Shown: positions 16,829-26,258 of the stretch, piece after piece
Layout: the number at the start of each line of letters is the position of its first letter
Numbering within the stretch: the first letter of the stretch is position 1
DNA from: an uncultured Desulfosporosinus sp.
Lineage (GTDB): Bacteria; Bacillota; Desulfitobacteriia; Desulfitobacteriales; Desulfitobacteriaceae
Length of the DNA: 34,209 nt
Reading direction: 5' to 3'
Assembly: GCA_927405585.1 (NCBI GenBank)
Contig: CAKMJS010000095.1
Coordinates: 1-34,209 of the forward strand
Notes under the pieces: model-generated
Seen by the model: the letters and a program-made list of their open reading frames with translations, nothing else
Database searches by the model: none
Told to the model about the DNA's origin: nothing
Program-made: the position numbers and the translations under genes

Positions 16829-19156
16829 ATGATTAAAATAATAGATAATGGGGTTTATCTACTTTCTGGACAAACTATCGTCAATCAAAAAGGTGACGTC
16901 ATAGTTAGCAATAATACTAAAACAGCCATTATTCAGGAAATGAATTCGCACACTGCCCATCAAGAGACTATGGCTTATAAAATATTATCTCAACACAATA
17001 CTTCCGGAAGTACAGAACAACTGAAAATTCGTTTTGACAGTTTAGCTTCCCACGATATCACATATGTAGGGATTATTCAGACAGCAAGAGCCAGTGGCTT
17101 AGAACAATTTCCGGTGCCTTATGTACTCACTAATTGCCATAATAGTCTTTGTGCCGTAGGTGGTACTATTAATGAGGATGATCATGTATTTGGCCTTTCA
17201 GCTGCTCAAAAATATGGCGGGATATTTGTACCTGCTCACCAGGCAGTTATTCATCAGTATGTAAGGGAGACCATGACGGGTTGCGGCAGAATGATTATTG
17301 GCTCAGACAGTCATACCAGGTATGGTGCCCTTGGGACTATGGGAATCGGTGAGGGTGGGCCGGAGTTGGTTAAACAGCTGTTGGAGAAAACTTATGATAT
17401 TGCCTATCCTGATATTGTTGGTGTATACATGCAAGGTAAACCGCGCCCTGGTGTTGGACCCCAGGATGTCGCTTTAGCCATTGTTGGGGCAGTATTCGAA
17501 AAAGGCATCGTAACTAACAAGGTTCTAGAATTCGTCGGTCCGGGGATAGCTAACTTATCGGTGGATTATCGTAACGGAATCGATGTGATGACCACAGAAA
17601 CAACTTGTCTAAGTTCTATTTGGCAGACAGATGACAAGGTTAAAGAATATTTTGCGATTCATGGAAGACCTGAAGCTTACTCTAAACTGGAACCTGGAGA
17701 AGTAGCTTATTATGATGGAATGATTATTGTTGATCTTGATAAAATAGAGCCGATGATTGCTTTGCCTTTCCATCCAAGCAATGTCTATACTATTTCTGAC
17801 CTCAATGAAAATGCTCAGGACATTTTACACATAGTAGAAGAAGAAGGTAAGCATCAAATTGGCAATCCTAACTTAAAGTTTTCTTTAACGGATAAGATTG
17901 TAAACGGTAGGTTACAGGTAGATCAGGCTATTGTTGCTGGTTGCGCCGGAGGTACTTTTGAAAACATGGTAGAGGTTGCTCAGATTATCAATCGGCGTTC
18001 CGTTGGGAATGATCAATTGTCACTAAGCATGTATCCTGCAAGTCAACCAATATATCTAGAACTGGTCAAAAACGGTGCTATTGCTAAGATGATGAGCGCA
18101 GGGGCAGTTATTAAAACAGCTTTCTGTGGACCATGTTTTGGAGCTGGGGATGTACCAGCCCATGGAGGACTTAGCATTAGGCATACTACTCGAAACTTTT
18201 CGAACAGGGAAGGCTCAAGACCGGGCGAAGGACAAATATCATCCGTAGCTCTAATGGATGCTAGGTCGATTGCTGCCACAGCTCGAAACGGTGGGAAATT
18301 GACTTCTGCAACTGAGATAGAATACGATAATCCACTGGTACCTTATCAATTTGACCAAGGAATCTATACCAATAGAGTATATAATGGATATAGCCTTCCT
18401 AAAAAAGAGAAAGAATTACAATATGGACCGAATATCGCAGATTGGCCGGACATGATTGCCTTGACAGATAATCTAATTCTTAAGGTTGCAGCAGTTATCA
18501 TGGATTCAGTAACGACAACCGATGAATTAATACCATCAGGAGAAACATCCTCTTATCGTTCCAATCCTTTGAAGCTTGCTGAATTTACTTTGTCGAGGAA
18601 AGAACCTAGGTATGTAGGTAGAGCCAAACAAATACAATCCCTAGAACTAGAAAGAAAAGAGTTACTTGCTGCTAATGGTGGTGAATTTGTCCTATCTGAC
18701 GCTCTAAGGGAATTAAGCCAAAAAGTATTAAAGTCAGACACACCAACTGATGCTGATATAAAGAATTTGCTTCAGACCACTGGGATTGGCTCAGTTATCT
18801 ATGCTGTAAAACCTGGAGATGGCTCTGCAAGGGAGCAGGCAGCTTCTTGTCAAAAGGTTTTGGGAGGCTGGGCGAATATTGCTACGGAATATGCCACTAA
18901 ACGCTACAGGAGTAATTTGATTAACTGGGGAATGCTGCCGTTCACTGTCTCTAAGGAAGTCGTTTTTGGAACTGATGATATAATTTACGTATCTGGGCTC
19001 AAAAAGAAGATTATTGATAGTGAGGATCTCTTTCCTGCTGTATTAATTACTCCTAAAGGAACCAAAGAGATAGAGCTTAAATTAGAGAATATTACCAAGG
19101 ACCAAAGGGATATTATACTAAAGGGAAGTCTGATTAATTACTATACGGTGTCTTAA
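16829..19156 (+). CDS. Aconitase-family hydratase, [4Fe-4S] type
   Basis: This 775-residue protein contains the aconitase core with [20 protein letters not shown], cluster cysteines Cys372 (AGCAGG) and Cys433/Cys436 (FCGPCFG), an active-site-like NFSNREGS, and a C-terminal swivel domain with [10 protein letters not shown] and [13 protein letters not shown]. The first cluster motif reads [11 protein letters not shown] where citrate-cycle aconitases have a CTNSS-type motif. This points to a divergent subgroup resembling the YbhJ-type hydratases, and citrate may not be its substrate. I chose the ATG at 16829, which has GGAGTG eight bases upstream; an earlier in-frame ATG at 16793 lacks one. It is monocistronic, closed by a strong terminator, and has no citrate-cycle neighbours. 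Confidence 0.85.
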   Translation: MIKIIDNGVYLLSGQTIVNQKGDVIVSNNTKTAIIQEMNSHTAHQETMAYKILSQHNTSGSTEQLKIRFDSLASHDITYVGIIQTARASGLEQFPVPYVLTNCHNSLCAVGGTINEDDHVFGLSAAQKYGGIFVPAHQAVIHQYVRETMTGCGRMIIGSDSHTRYGALGTMGIGEGGPELVKQLLEKTYDIAYPDIVGVYMQGKPRPGVGPQDVALAIVGAVFEKGIVTNKVLEFVGPGIANLSVDYRNGIDVMTTETTCLSSIWQTDDKVKEYFAIHGRPEAYSKLEPGEVAYYDGMIIVDLDKIEPMIALPFHPSNVYTISDLNENAQDILHIVEEEGKHQIGNPNLKFSLTDKIVNGRLQVDQAIVAGCAGGTFENMVEVAQIINRRSVGNDQLSLSMYPASQPIYLELVKNGAIAKMMSAGAVIKTAFCGPCFGAGDVPAHGGLSIRHTTRNFSNREGSRPGEGQISSVALMDARSIAATARNGGKLTSATEIEYDNPLVPYQFDQGIYTNRVYNGYSLPKKEKELQYGPNIADWPDMIALTDNLILKVAAVIMDSVTTTDELIPSGETSSYRSNPLKLAEFTLSRKEPRYVGRAKQIQSLELERKELLAANGGEFVLSDALRELSQKVLKSDTPTDADIKNLLQTTGIGSVIYAVKPGDGSAREQAASCQKVLGGWANIATEYATKRYRSNLINWGMLPFTVSKEVVFGTDDIIYVSGLKKKIIDSEDLFPAVLITPKGTKEIELKLENITKDQRDIILKGSLINYYTVS

Positions 19157-19232
19157 AATAAGTAAAAAATTAAATCTTAAAAGTGAGTTCTTAAAAATAA
19201 GTCTTGAAATAATGTAAGGGTAGTAAAACTTT

Positions 19233-19271
19233 AAGGAGTCTCCGGAAAAATCTCTGGAGGCTCCTTTTTTT
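19233..19271 (+). terminator. Intrinsic terminator after the hydratase gene
   Basis: AAGGAGTCTCCGGA pairs with TCTGGAGGCTCCTT (two G-U pairs) around a short A-rich loop and is followed by a run of seven T. It lies 76 bases after the hydratase stop. Confidence 0.92.
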
Positions 19272-19380
19272 GCTTTAAGGAATCTAAAATAGGACTTTAT
19301 TTTTTGGAGTTATACCCTGATAATAGTAAAAGGGAAAGTGCCATTATTTACAAAGTACAGTGTTGAAAGGAATAAATTAT

Positions 19381-20586
19381 ATGTTATCAATATCTTTGGC
19401 AGAGCAAGCAGCTCTTCTTATCACTATTTGCTTTTCATTTTTAATATTAGGCCTTACCCAAGTTATAAATAAAGAGAGAAGTATCCTAAAAATAATTGGA
19501 CTTAGTTTTTTTGTTCCGTTTTTTCTTTGTCTTTTTGTAGTTTTTAATCAAAGCATTATAGTTCCTGCAACGATGCTTCTTTACATAGATTTATCCTTAC
19601 TCGGAATAATATTTTTGGTGGTAGTATTTTGGTACTCTAAAAGAAGCTATGTAATTTGTGTAATGCTTATTATGATTTTCTCTGTAACAGTTATCCTGAC
19701 TAGTTCGTATGCTAAGGCTTTACCAAGCTTGTTTCTTCTGTATCATGTTCAGGGGATAATCGTAGGATTACTAACTATATCAATAATTTTAATGTTAAAG
19801 AAATATACCGAGCAAAATGATCCGAGATTTGTCGGGGGTATTTTATTACTAGGTACAGCTCAAATAATGAATTTGGTCATAACGCAGGAAATGATATTTA
19901 TAGGATTAGCGGTTAAGTTCTTGGCTTATCTGCTGCTTACTTATTATGTTATTAATACTATGCAGTCTTCTTTGATGAAAAGACTGACTAAAGCAGAATC
20001 AAAGCTTCTTGACCTGGATAAAACCATAAATATTGAGGTTAAGAAGAAAATGATTCCTATAGTACAGCATAATGAACATCTGCAGAATATGGTTATGATA
20101 GATAATCTGACTAATGCCTATACCAAGAAATTTATCCTAGATACTATTGAAAAGAGGATAGAAGCTCCTAGTAAGGAAGGTTTCACTGTTATTATGTTCG
20201 ATGTCGACAATTTTAAAATACTCAACGATACCCAGGGGCACTTAGCAGGTGACGTTATCTTAAAAAAGATTGCAACCATTGCCAGAGCCAGTATCAGGAA
20301 CTTGGATATTCTAGGACGTTATGGAGGAGACGAATTCATCATCGTTCTTCCAGGTATAAATGCCTCAGAGGCCATATTCGTAGCTGAAAGATTTAGGAAG
20401 AAGGTAAGGGAAGCAGACCTAAATATATCTGTATCTGTTGGAGTGGCTTCTTATCCGGAAGATGGGAAAACAAGAGAGGAACTTATACAGATAGCAGATG
20501 CAGGACTTTATCATTCAAAAAAACTTGGTAGGGATACCGTTACTTACTATTCGCAAATGTTTTCTACATCTTCTTCTATAAAATAA
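19381..20586 (+). CDS. Membrane-bound diguanylate cyclase (GGDEF)
   Basis: This 401-residue protein has about six or seven hydrophobic segments in its first 200 residues, a short linker helix, and an intact GGDEF domain: DNLTNAYTKKF, VIMFDVDNFKILNDTQGHLAGD, GRYGGDEF and YHSKKLGRDTV. Arg-Asn-Leu-Asp lies five residues before GGDEF, the RxxD product-inhibition site. It should make cyclic di-GMP at the membrane in response to an unknown signal. The N-terminal membrane part does not match a named sensor that I can recall. The start at 19381 is preferred because AAAGGA lies nine bases upstream; an in-frame TTG at 19360 is weaker. A separate promoter for the next gene lies just downstream. Confidence 0.88.
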   Translation: MLSISLAEQAALLITICFSFLILGLTQVINKERSILKIIGLSFFVPFFLCLFVVFNQSIIVPATMLLYIDLSLLGIIFLVVVFWYSKRSYVICVMLIMIFSVTVILTSSYAKALPSLFLLYHVQGIIVGLLTISIILMLKKYTEQNDPRFVGGILLLGTAQIMNLVITQEMIFIGLAVKFLAYLLLTYYVINTMQSSLMKRLTKAESKLLDLDKTINIEVKKKMIPIVQHNEHLQNMVMIDNLTNAYTKKFILDTIEKRIEAPSKEGFTVIMFDVDNFKILNDTQGHLAGDVILKKIATIARASIRNLDILGRYGGDEFIIVLPGINASEAIFVAERFRKKVREADLNISVSVGVASYPEDGKTREELIQIADAGLYHSKKLGRDTVTYYSQMFSTSSSIK

Positions 20587-20603
20587 CTAATGTGAAGAAT
20601 AGC

Positions 20604-20631
20604 TTGTTCAAGAATTATTGTACACTATAGT
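20604..20631 (+). promoter_or_regulatory. Possible sigma-A promoter for the sigma-54 activator
   Basis: TTGTTC and TATAGT are separated by 16 bases, 30 bases before the likely TTG start of the activator gene. The -10 box matches well and the -35 box is partial. Confidence 0.4.
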
Positions 20632-20660
20632 CAAAGACTTATTGGCGGGGAGTGACTGTT

Positions 20661-22499
20661 TTGAGACCAAAGTTACTTATTGTTGCCCCTAATGAAAATA
20701 TTGCCCAGTCAGCACGAGAGGTAGCTGTGGAAGGCGGTTTTAATTGTCGTATTGTAGTAGGAAACCTGCAAAATAATATAACGAAGTTTGCTCGGGAGGC
20801 AGAAAAAGACGGGACAGAAGCAATCATAAGCAGGGGGGGGACCTTTTTATTTATTAAGGAATTGATTGAGGGTATTCCCTGTGTTCCCATCAGTGTGTCG
20901 ACGTTAGATTTGCTTCAGGCTCTTAAATCTGTGTCTCATAAGTATAAAAAAATCGGAGTGATGGGTTTTCCTAATACGATATATGAAGCGTCATCTATAG
21001 GGAAGTTTCTAGATTTAAATATTGTAGAAATTCCCTTGCAGGATCTTACTTCTCTTAAGCATAGAATTGAAGAGCTGAAGGCGAAAGGGCTTGAGGTTAT
21101 TGTTGGCGATACAGTCTCTTTTTTTATTGCTTCCGAGATTGGAGTGGAAGGGGTTCTTATCAATTCTGGGAAGAGATCTATCTTTCATGCCATGGATAGA
21201 GCTGAAGAGCTTGCATATCTGCGACGAAAGGAGGCCTTTGTCCAGCAACGTGTTCGAGCAATTCTAGACAGCGTTACTGAAGGGATTATTGCATTGGATC
21301 ACCAGCATATGATTATAGATATTAATCCAGCAGTAGAACGTTATTTTGGATTAAGGCGTCACCATTTACTCGGGAAATCAATAAAAGAATCATTGCCACA
21401 ATATGTATCTACAAATGATGAACTGTTAACGATTAAGAATCAAAAATATCTTATAGTTACTCAGCGAATACATCATGAGGGAATCGAGGGTGGATGCATT
21501 CTCACTGTAAAACCTTTAAAACAGATCCAAGATCTGGAGAAGAAGGCTCGTAAGAAGCTTCACGCACAGGGATTGGTTGCGAAACATACATTCGAGGATA
21601 TCATGGGGAAAAGTGAAGCTATCTTAAAAGCTGTGGAATGGGCTAAAAGAATTAGTAAATCGAATTCCACAGTAATTATTGACGGAAGAACAGGTACCGG
21701 TAAAGAAATGTTTGCCCAAAGTATTCACAATGAGAGTCTACGTGAGAATGAACCGTTTGTTGCTGTCAACTGTGCTTCCCTACCTGAATCTCTATTAGAA
21801 AGTGAACTTTTTGGTTATGTGGAAGGAAGTTTTACAGATGCGCGGAAGGGTGGAAAGGCTGGATTATTTGAGCTTGCCCATCAAGGAACGATTTTCTTAG
21901 ACGAAATTGGTGATATGAGTATAGCGGTTCAGGCTAAGGTTCTGCGCGTGCTGCAAGAGAAAGAGGTTATACGTTTAGGGGATAATAAAGTAATCCCTGT
22001 TGATATCCGGATTATCGCTGCAACACATGTAGATCTCAGAGAAGCTGTAAAGGAAGGGAAATTTAGAGAGGATTTATTCTATAGAGTGAATGTGTTAAAG
22101 CTTACAATGCCCACTTTGGTAGAACGTAAAGAGGACATTTGCCTTTTAGCTGAACATTTTTTACATAAACTAAACGTCTCTCTTACTTTCGAACCTGATG
22201 CTTTACTAGCACTTCTTGAATATGAATGGCCAGGGAATATCAGAGAACTACATAATTTTATTGAGAGACTATTAGTGTTAAGTGATGGGTCTAAGATAGT
22301 TAGTAAAGATGTATTATCGCTTCTTCCTGACAAGAAGACAGAAATGAATATAGATGGGATAAGTCACTCACGACGTTTAAAAGACGATGAACTACTCGAA
22401 GCATTGCGAAAGACTGGTGGGAACCAAACCCATGCTTGTGAAATGCTCGGGATAAATCGGTCTACTCTCTGGAGGAGATTACAGAAGATTGATGGATAG
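20661..22499 (+). CDS. PrpR-type sigma-54-dependent transcriptional activator
   Basis: This 612-residue protein has an N-terminal PrpR_N ligand-sensing domain (about 1-165, with ISRGGT), a PAS-like domain (about 195-290, ILDSVTEGIIALD), the sigma-54-interacting AAA+ domain (about 310-545) and a Fis-type helix-turn-helix (about 570-610, GGNQTHACEMLGINRSTLWRRLQ). Walker A is GRTGTGKE and Walker B is GTIFLDEIGD. The loop contacting sigma-54, normally GAFTGA, reads GSFTDA (21825-21842). I chose the TTG at 20661, eight bases after GGGGAG; the GTG at 20652 is too close to that site. The gene lies directly before a sigma-54 promoter driving a TTT transporter and a UxaA-type enzyme, which are its probable targets. 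Confidence 0.9.
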   Translation: MRPKLLIVAPNENIAQSAREVAVEGGFNCRIVVGNLQNNITKFAREAEKDGTEAIISRGGTFLFIKELIEGIPCVPISVSTLDLLQALKSVSHKYKKIGVMGFPNTIYEASSIGKFLDLNIVEIPLQDLTSLKHRIEELKAKGLEVIVGDTVSFFIASEIGVEGVLINSGKRSIFHAMDRAEELAYLRRKEAFVQQRVRAILDSVTEGIIALDHQHMIIDINPAVERYFGLRRHHLLGKSIKESLPQYVSTNDELLTIKNQKYLIVTQRIHHEGIEGGCILTVKPLKQIQDLEKKARKKLHAQGLVAKHTFEDIMGKSEAILKAVEWAKRISKSNSTVIIDGRTGTGKEMFAQSIHNESLRENEPFVAVNCASLPESLLESELFGYVEGSFTDARKGGKAGLFELAHQGTIFLDEIGDMSIAVQAKVLRVLQEKEVIRLGDNKVIPVDIRIIAATHVDLREAVKEGKFREDLFYRVNVLKLTMPTLVERKEDICLLAEHFLHKLNVSLTFEPDALLALLEYEWPGNIRELHNFIERLLVLSDGSKIVSKDVLSLLPDKKTEMNIDGISHSRRLKDDELLEALRKTGGNQTHACEMLGINRSTLWRRLQKIDG

Positions 22500-22512
22500 T
22501 TTATTGGAACCG

Positions 22513-22559
22513 TTGCAAATGTTGCAAAAACGTTGCTCTGATGTTGCGTAAGTGTTGCT
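22513..22559 (+). promoter_or_regulatory. Five phased GTTGC repeats, likely upstream activator sites
   Basis: GTTGC occurs at 22513, 22522, 22533, 22544 and 22555. The last four steps start at 22522 and are exactly 11 bases each, close to one helical turn. The array lies about 75-120 bases upstream of the -24/-12 promoter, the usual place for enhancer sites of a sigma-54 activator. The first two also form TTGCAA palindromes. Confidence 0.7.
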
Positions 22560-22630
22560 GGCGTTCGAAGATATCAGAAAAGTCTGTCAAAAAAGCCTGT
22601 ATTAGAACAGTATTTGCTTAATTGCGAAGT

Positions 22631-22646
22631 TGGCATGGTACTTGCG
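22631..22646 (+). promoter_or_regulatory. Sigma-54 (-24/-12) promoter
   Basis: TGGCAT, five bases, then TTGCG matches the consensus TGGCAC-N5-TTGCA with the invariant GG and GC and correct spacing. Transcription would begin near 22657, about 48 bases before the TctC start. Confidence 0.85.
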
Positions 22647-22704
22647 TTATATAACAATGTAACGAAGACCTAATAATAGGGGAGTAAAAAAAGGAGGAAT
22701 TTTA

Positions 22705-23715
22705 GTGTCAAAAAAAAGAAACCACATCTTAGTAGTTGTACTCATAGTTGCCCTTATGCTTACTTTTACAGCTTGTGCAAGTCAGACAGCAGCGCCAGCA
22801 CCAGCACCAGAAGAAAGTAAATATCCTGAGAAAGCGATTTCAGTCCTAATTGGTTTTAACCCAGGTGGCGGAAGTGACCAACTCGCTCAGCTTGCTAACC
22901 CATTTTTGTACAAGTATCTGGAGGTATCTGTTTCGAATATTTATAAACCCGGAGCAACAGGTGCGATTGCTTGGACTGAATTGGCAAAGCAAAGCAAGAA
23001 TGACGGCTATACAATCAGTGTGACAAATACACCTATGCTAATGACAAACTACATTATGAATGATGATATTACCTATAACATCGATGAATTAACTCCACTT
23101 GTCAATGTTTTAACAGACCCTGGAGTTATCGTTGTTGGTAAAGACAGCCCTTTTAAAACGTATGAGGATTTCGCCAAGGCAGTAGAAGAAAACCCTGGTA
23201 CAGTAACCGTTGGAAACTCCGGAACCGGTGGAGATGATTTCTTTACAACTTTAATCTGGGAAAAAGCTTCCGGACTGAAAGTTCAAATGGTACCTTTCCA
23301 AGGAGATGGTCCTTCCTACCAGGCGGCTCAGGGTGGAAAAATCGATGCTAGTTTCACCAACCTTGGTGTTGTCTACGGCCAAGTGCAGGCTGGAAATGTC
23401 CGTATTCTTGCTACATTCACAAACGAAAGATCCGGACTAGTTCCTGATGTGCCTACTATGAAAGAACTAGGTTTTGATGTTGTAGCGGGATCTTCCCGTG
23501 GTTATAGTGCACCCAAGGGGATTCCAGATGATGCAAAGGCTGCATTGATTGAAGCATTTGAAAAGACTTTCAAAGACCCTGAATTCCTTGCCAACATTGC
23601 AAAGTTAGGTCAAGAACCCGATATTATGATTGGTGATGATTATGCCAAATATCTCAAAGATAGTGAAACAGAATTCATAAACATTTGGAATGAGGTTAAA
23701 GACCAAGTAAAATAA
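22705..23715 (+). CDS. TctC-type solute-binding lipoprotein of TTT transporter
   Basis: This 336-residue protein has a lipoprotein signal with lipobox FTAC (Cys24) and a short Ala-Pro linker. The Bug/TctC fold follows: KAISVLIGFNPGGGSDQLAQ near the start, GATGAIAWTELAK, VTVGNSGTGGDDFFTTLIW, and VPTMKELGFDVVAGSSRGYSAPKGIPDD. Outside the membrane it should capture a small carboxylate for the TctAB permease. The ligand is not predictable from sequence. The GTG start is well supported by AAGGAGG seven bases upstream. It is the first gene after the sigma-54 promoter, and a hairpin separates it from tctB. Confidence 0.9.
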   Translation: MSKKRNHILVVVLIVALMLTFTACASQTAAPAPAPEESKYPEKAISVLIGFNPGGGSDQLAQLANPFLYKYLEVSVSNIYKPGATGAIAWTELAKQSKNDGYTISVTNTPMLMTNYIMNDDITYNIDELTPLVNVLTDPGVIVVGKDSPFKTYEDFAKAVEENPGTVTVGNSGTGGDDFFTTLIWEKASGLKVQMVPFQGDGPSYQAAQGGKIDASFTNLGVVYGQVQAGNVRILATFTNERSGLVPDVPTMKELGFDVVAGSSRGYSAPKGIPDDAKAALIEAFEKTFKDPEFLANIAKLGQEPDIMIGDDYAKYLKDSETEFINIWNEVKDQVK

Positions 23716-23772
23716 ATACTTTTTAAATGGTAGAACTTACTCGAAATCATAAAAACTCTCAGAATAATTTCG

Positions 23773-23807
23773 AAGGGAGAGAACGATGGATTCGTTCTCT
23801 CCCTTTT
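23773..23807 (+). terminator. Intercistronic hairpin between tctC and tctB
   Basis: AAGGGAGAGAACGA pairs perfectly with TCGTTCTCTCCCTT around five bases and is followed by TTATA. It is a strong stem with a short T-run. It would protect or end the tctC message and so raise binding protein over permease while allowing partial readthrough. Confidence 0.75.
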
Positions 23808-23893
23808 ATACAAGATCTATCCCGAAAATATCCAGACTCATTGTAAACGGGTATGGTATGAAGGAAGGAACAACCTGTAGAGGAGGGGAGTAA

Positions 23894-24337
23894 ATGAAGA
23901 AACAATTCATATATAATTTGGTGGCGGCAACAGTAGCGATTCTCTTTGCCTGGATATTTTATTATGAATCCCTAGATTTACCCAGAGTAGCCTATCTATT
24001 CCCGAGGCGGCTAACCTATGTCATTACAATTCTTGCCATTGCCTTGGTGATTGAAGCGTATTATAAGTATCGTAAAGCTACCCTAGAAGAGCAAGAAGAA
24101 GGAATTAAGGTGCTACGAGCTAGTATTTTCACAGTCTCAATTGCTCTGTATGTTTTTTCCATCAATATAGTTGGTTATTTTATTACGACCCCTTTATTTA
24201 TATTTGGTACGATGTATTTCCTTAAGTCAACAAAAACACGGAATATACTTCTTATCACCATAGCATTTACTTTATTTGTCTATCTGCTATTTGTAAGGTT
24301 TCTTAATTTACCGATACCACTTGGATCATTTTCTTGA
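23894..24337 (+). CDS. TctB-type small permease subunit of TTT transporter
   Basis: This 147-residue membrane protein has four hydrophobic segments (about 5-23, 42-58, 75-100, 105-140) and the short charged loop after segment 2 typical of TctB. It lies 14 bases before tctA and should form the permease with it. The start has GAGGAGGGGA upstream. TctB proteins are poorly conserved, so the call rests on size, topology and position between tctC and tctA. Confidence 0.85.
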   Translation: MKKQFIYNLVAATVAILFAWIFYYESLDLPRVAYLFPRRLTYVITILAIALVIEAYYKYRKATLEEQEEGIKVLRASIFTVSIALYVFSINIVGYFITTPLFIFGTMYFLKSTKTRNILLITIAFTLFVYLLFVRFLNLPIPLGSFS

Positions 24338-24351
24338 GAGGAGGCTAAGGT

Positions 24352-25845
24352 ATGGATAATATTTTACTGGGCTTAACTAATGTACTCACCTTGATGAATA
24401 TTTTGGCGATTATTGGCGGAACTGCTATTGGCTTATTTGTAGGAGCGATGCCTGGGCTCTCAGCAACGATGGCTATAGCCATTCTCTTGCCGCTTACCTT
24501 CGGACTTCCTCCGGCTACCGGTATCAGTATGTTGGCTTCATTATATCTGGCTGCAATGTACGGAGGTTCGATTGCAGCAATCCTTATTAGAACTCCAGGA
24601 ACTCCTGCAGCTGCGGCAACTGTTTTAGATGGTTATCCTATGTCTCAAAAAGGGCAAGCAGGAAAAGCGTTAGGTTTTTCTTTGGTAGCCTCTCTCGTGG
24701 GTGGCTTGATAAGCAGCATAGCCTTGCTGACGGTAGCACCAATTCTGGGCGGTATTGCACTCAAGTTTGGTCCTGTAGAGTTATTTGCTGTTGCCGTACT
24801 CGGACTAACTATGATTGGTTCCTTATCCCAGGGATCACCAATCAAAGGACTTTTAGCAGGTGTAGTGGGAGTTATGATTGCAATGGTTGGCATGGATGCT
24901 ATCTCAGGTGCACCAAGATTTACTTTTGGAAATATTCAATTATATTCAGGTATTCCTTTCGTAGTAGCCCTCATTGGCCTTTTTTCAATTCCTCAAGCTA
25001 TTAGGCTGATAGAGAAAGACCAAGAGCTTATAAAACCAGGATCAATTAAAGATAAGATGCTTCCTAGTTTTAAAGAATTAAAATCAATGTGGGTCACAAT
25101 GATTCGCTCCAGTTTTATTGGGATTTTCACCGGATTAATCCCCGGAACAGGCGGAGATACTGCTTGCTGGTTTGGATATAATGAAGCTAAACGCTTCTCG
25201 AAACATAAAGAAAAATTCGGAACCGGTTATCCAGAAGGGATTGTAGCTGCTGAAGCTGCCAATAATGCAGTAGTAGGCGGAGCACTTATTCCAACGCTTG
25301 CCTTAGGTATCCCTGGAAGTTCAGCAACAGCCATTCTGATGGGAGGGCTAATGGTTCACGGGATTATGCCCGGTCCGACCTTGATGACACAATATGCGGA
25401 TGTAACTTATACTTTGATATGGGCGCTTTTCCTGGCAAATTTTGCTATGTTTGGAGTAGGATTGCTCTTTACCAGAGTCAGCGTATCGGTAACCAAGGTT
25501 CCCAACAAAGTTCTTGGTCCAATTATAATTATTCTTAGTGTTATAGGTGCTTTTAGTATCAATAATAATATATTCAATGTTTACCAGATGTTGGGATTTG
25601 GTCTTTTAGGATACTTTATGGATAAGGTTAAAATTCCGAGTGCTCCAATGATAATTGGTATGATTCTGGGAATGATGCTGGATAATTCCTTTAATCAATC
25701 ACTCATGATGAGCCAAGGCGATTACTTTGTATTCTTTAAGAATCCTATTTCGGCTACGTTACTAGCCATTGCAGCTTTCTCTTTACTTCAAGCCACACCA
25801 TTATTTAGATTTATTAGACGTAAGATAAAAAATAAAGTTGCATAA
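24352..25845 (+). CDS. TctA-type large permease subunit of TTT transporter
   Basis: This 497-residue protein has about twelve membrane segments and the duplicated TctA signature: GAMPGLSATMAIAILLPLTF with YGGSIAAILIRTPGTPAA in the first half, and GLIPGTGGDTACWFGY with ALGIPGSSATAILMGGLMVHG in the second. It is the ion-coupled transport subunit, driven by a cation gradient in characterised members. The ribosome binding site GAGAGGAGG precedes the ATG. Confidence 0.93.
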   Translation: MDNILLGLTNVLTLMNILAIIGGTAIGLFVGAMPGLSATMAIAILLPLTFGLPPATGISMLASLYLAAMYGGSIAAILIRTPGTPAAAATVLDGYPMSQKGQAGKALGFSLVASLVGGLISSIALLTVAPILGGIALKFGPVELFAVAVLGLTMIGSLSQGSPIKGLLAGVVGVMIAMVGMDAISGAPRFTFGNIQLYSGIPFVVALIGLFSIPQAIRLIEKDQELIKPGSIKDKMLPSFKELKSMWVTMIRSSFIGIFTGLIPGTGGDTACWFGYNEAKRFSKHKEKFGTGYPEGIVAAEAANNAVVGGALIPTLALGIPGSSATAILMGGLMVHGIMPGPTLMTQYADVTYTLIWALFLANFAMFGVGLLFTRVSVSVTKVPNKVLGPIIIILSVIGAFSINNNIFNVYQMLGFGLLGYFMDKVKIPSAPMIIGMILGMMLDNSFNQSLMMSQGDYFVFFKNPISATLLAIAAFSLLQATPLFRFIRRKIKNKVA

Positions 25846-25927
25846 ATGGATGAGGTGGATGATTTTCATCAAAGATGAAGGCAAACCTCAAATAAAGTAA
25901 GTTGATAGTCTCATAAGGGGGATAACA

Positions 25928-26212
25928 ATGAATAATTCTAAAGCAGTACAAATAGACCCTCGTGATAACGTTGCAGTGGCTTTATCTGATGTAAAGGCAG
26001 GAGATAAAGTGGTTGTTGTCACAGAAACAGAAATGATTGAAATCATTGCCAAATCAGATATTACATTTGGCCACAAGATAGCTTTGTTAGAGTTTAAACC
26101 AAAAAGGCCTATTATTAAATATGGGGAAGAAATCGGTAAAAGTCGGGATGCGATTGCGGCAGGGGAATGGGTACACCTGCATAATGTTTATTGTGAACGC
26201 GGAAGACAATAA
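25928..26212 (+). CDS. Small subunit of UxaA/SuyA-type lyase (SAF domain)
   Basis: This 94-residue protein corresponds to the N-terminal SAF domain of altronate and galactarate dehydratases and to SuyA, the small subunit of (2R)-3-sulfolactate sulfo-lyase. Visible family marks are PRDNVAVALSDVKAGD, ITFGHKIAL, IIKYGEEIG and GEWVHLHNVYCERG. It acts with the large subunit encoded 46 bases downstream. GGGGG lies six bases before the ATG. The two-gene arrangement occurs both in SuyAB and in other split UxaA-type enzymes, so the substrate stays open. Confidence 0.85.
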   Translation: MNNSKAVQIDPRDNVAVALSDVKAGDKVVVVTETEMIEIIAKSDITFGHKIALLEFKPKRPIIKYGEEIGKSRDAIAAGEWVHLHNVYCERGRQ

Positions 26213-26258
26213 AGTAAATTTTGTATTTGTAAAAGGCAAAGGGAGGAAAGGGGTTTTT

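Noticed and set aside
20833-20840. Run of eight G in the activator gene as a phase-variable tract
   Set aside because: It encodes the conserved SRGGT motif of the PrpR_N domain, so the run is explained by codon choice; the frame is intact on both sides.
26121-26258. N-terminal extension of the large lyase subunit
   Set aside because: It overlaps the small subunit gene, lacks family similarity, and a good ribosome binding site precedes the ATG at 26259.
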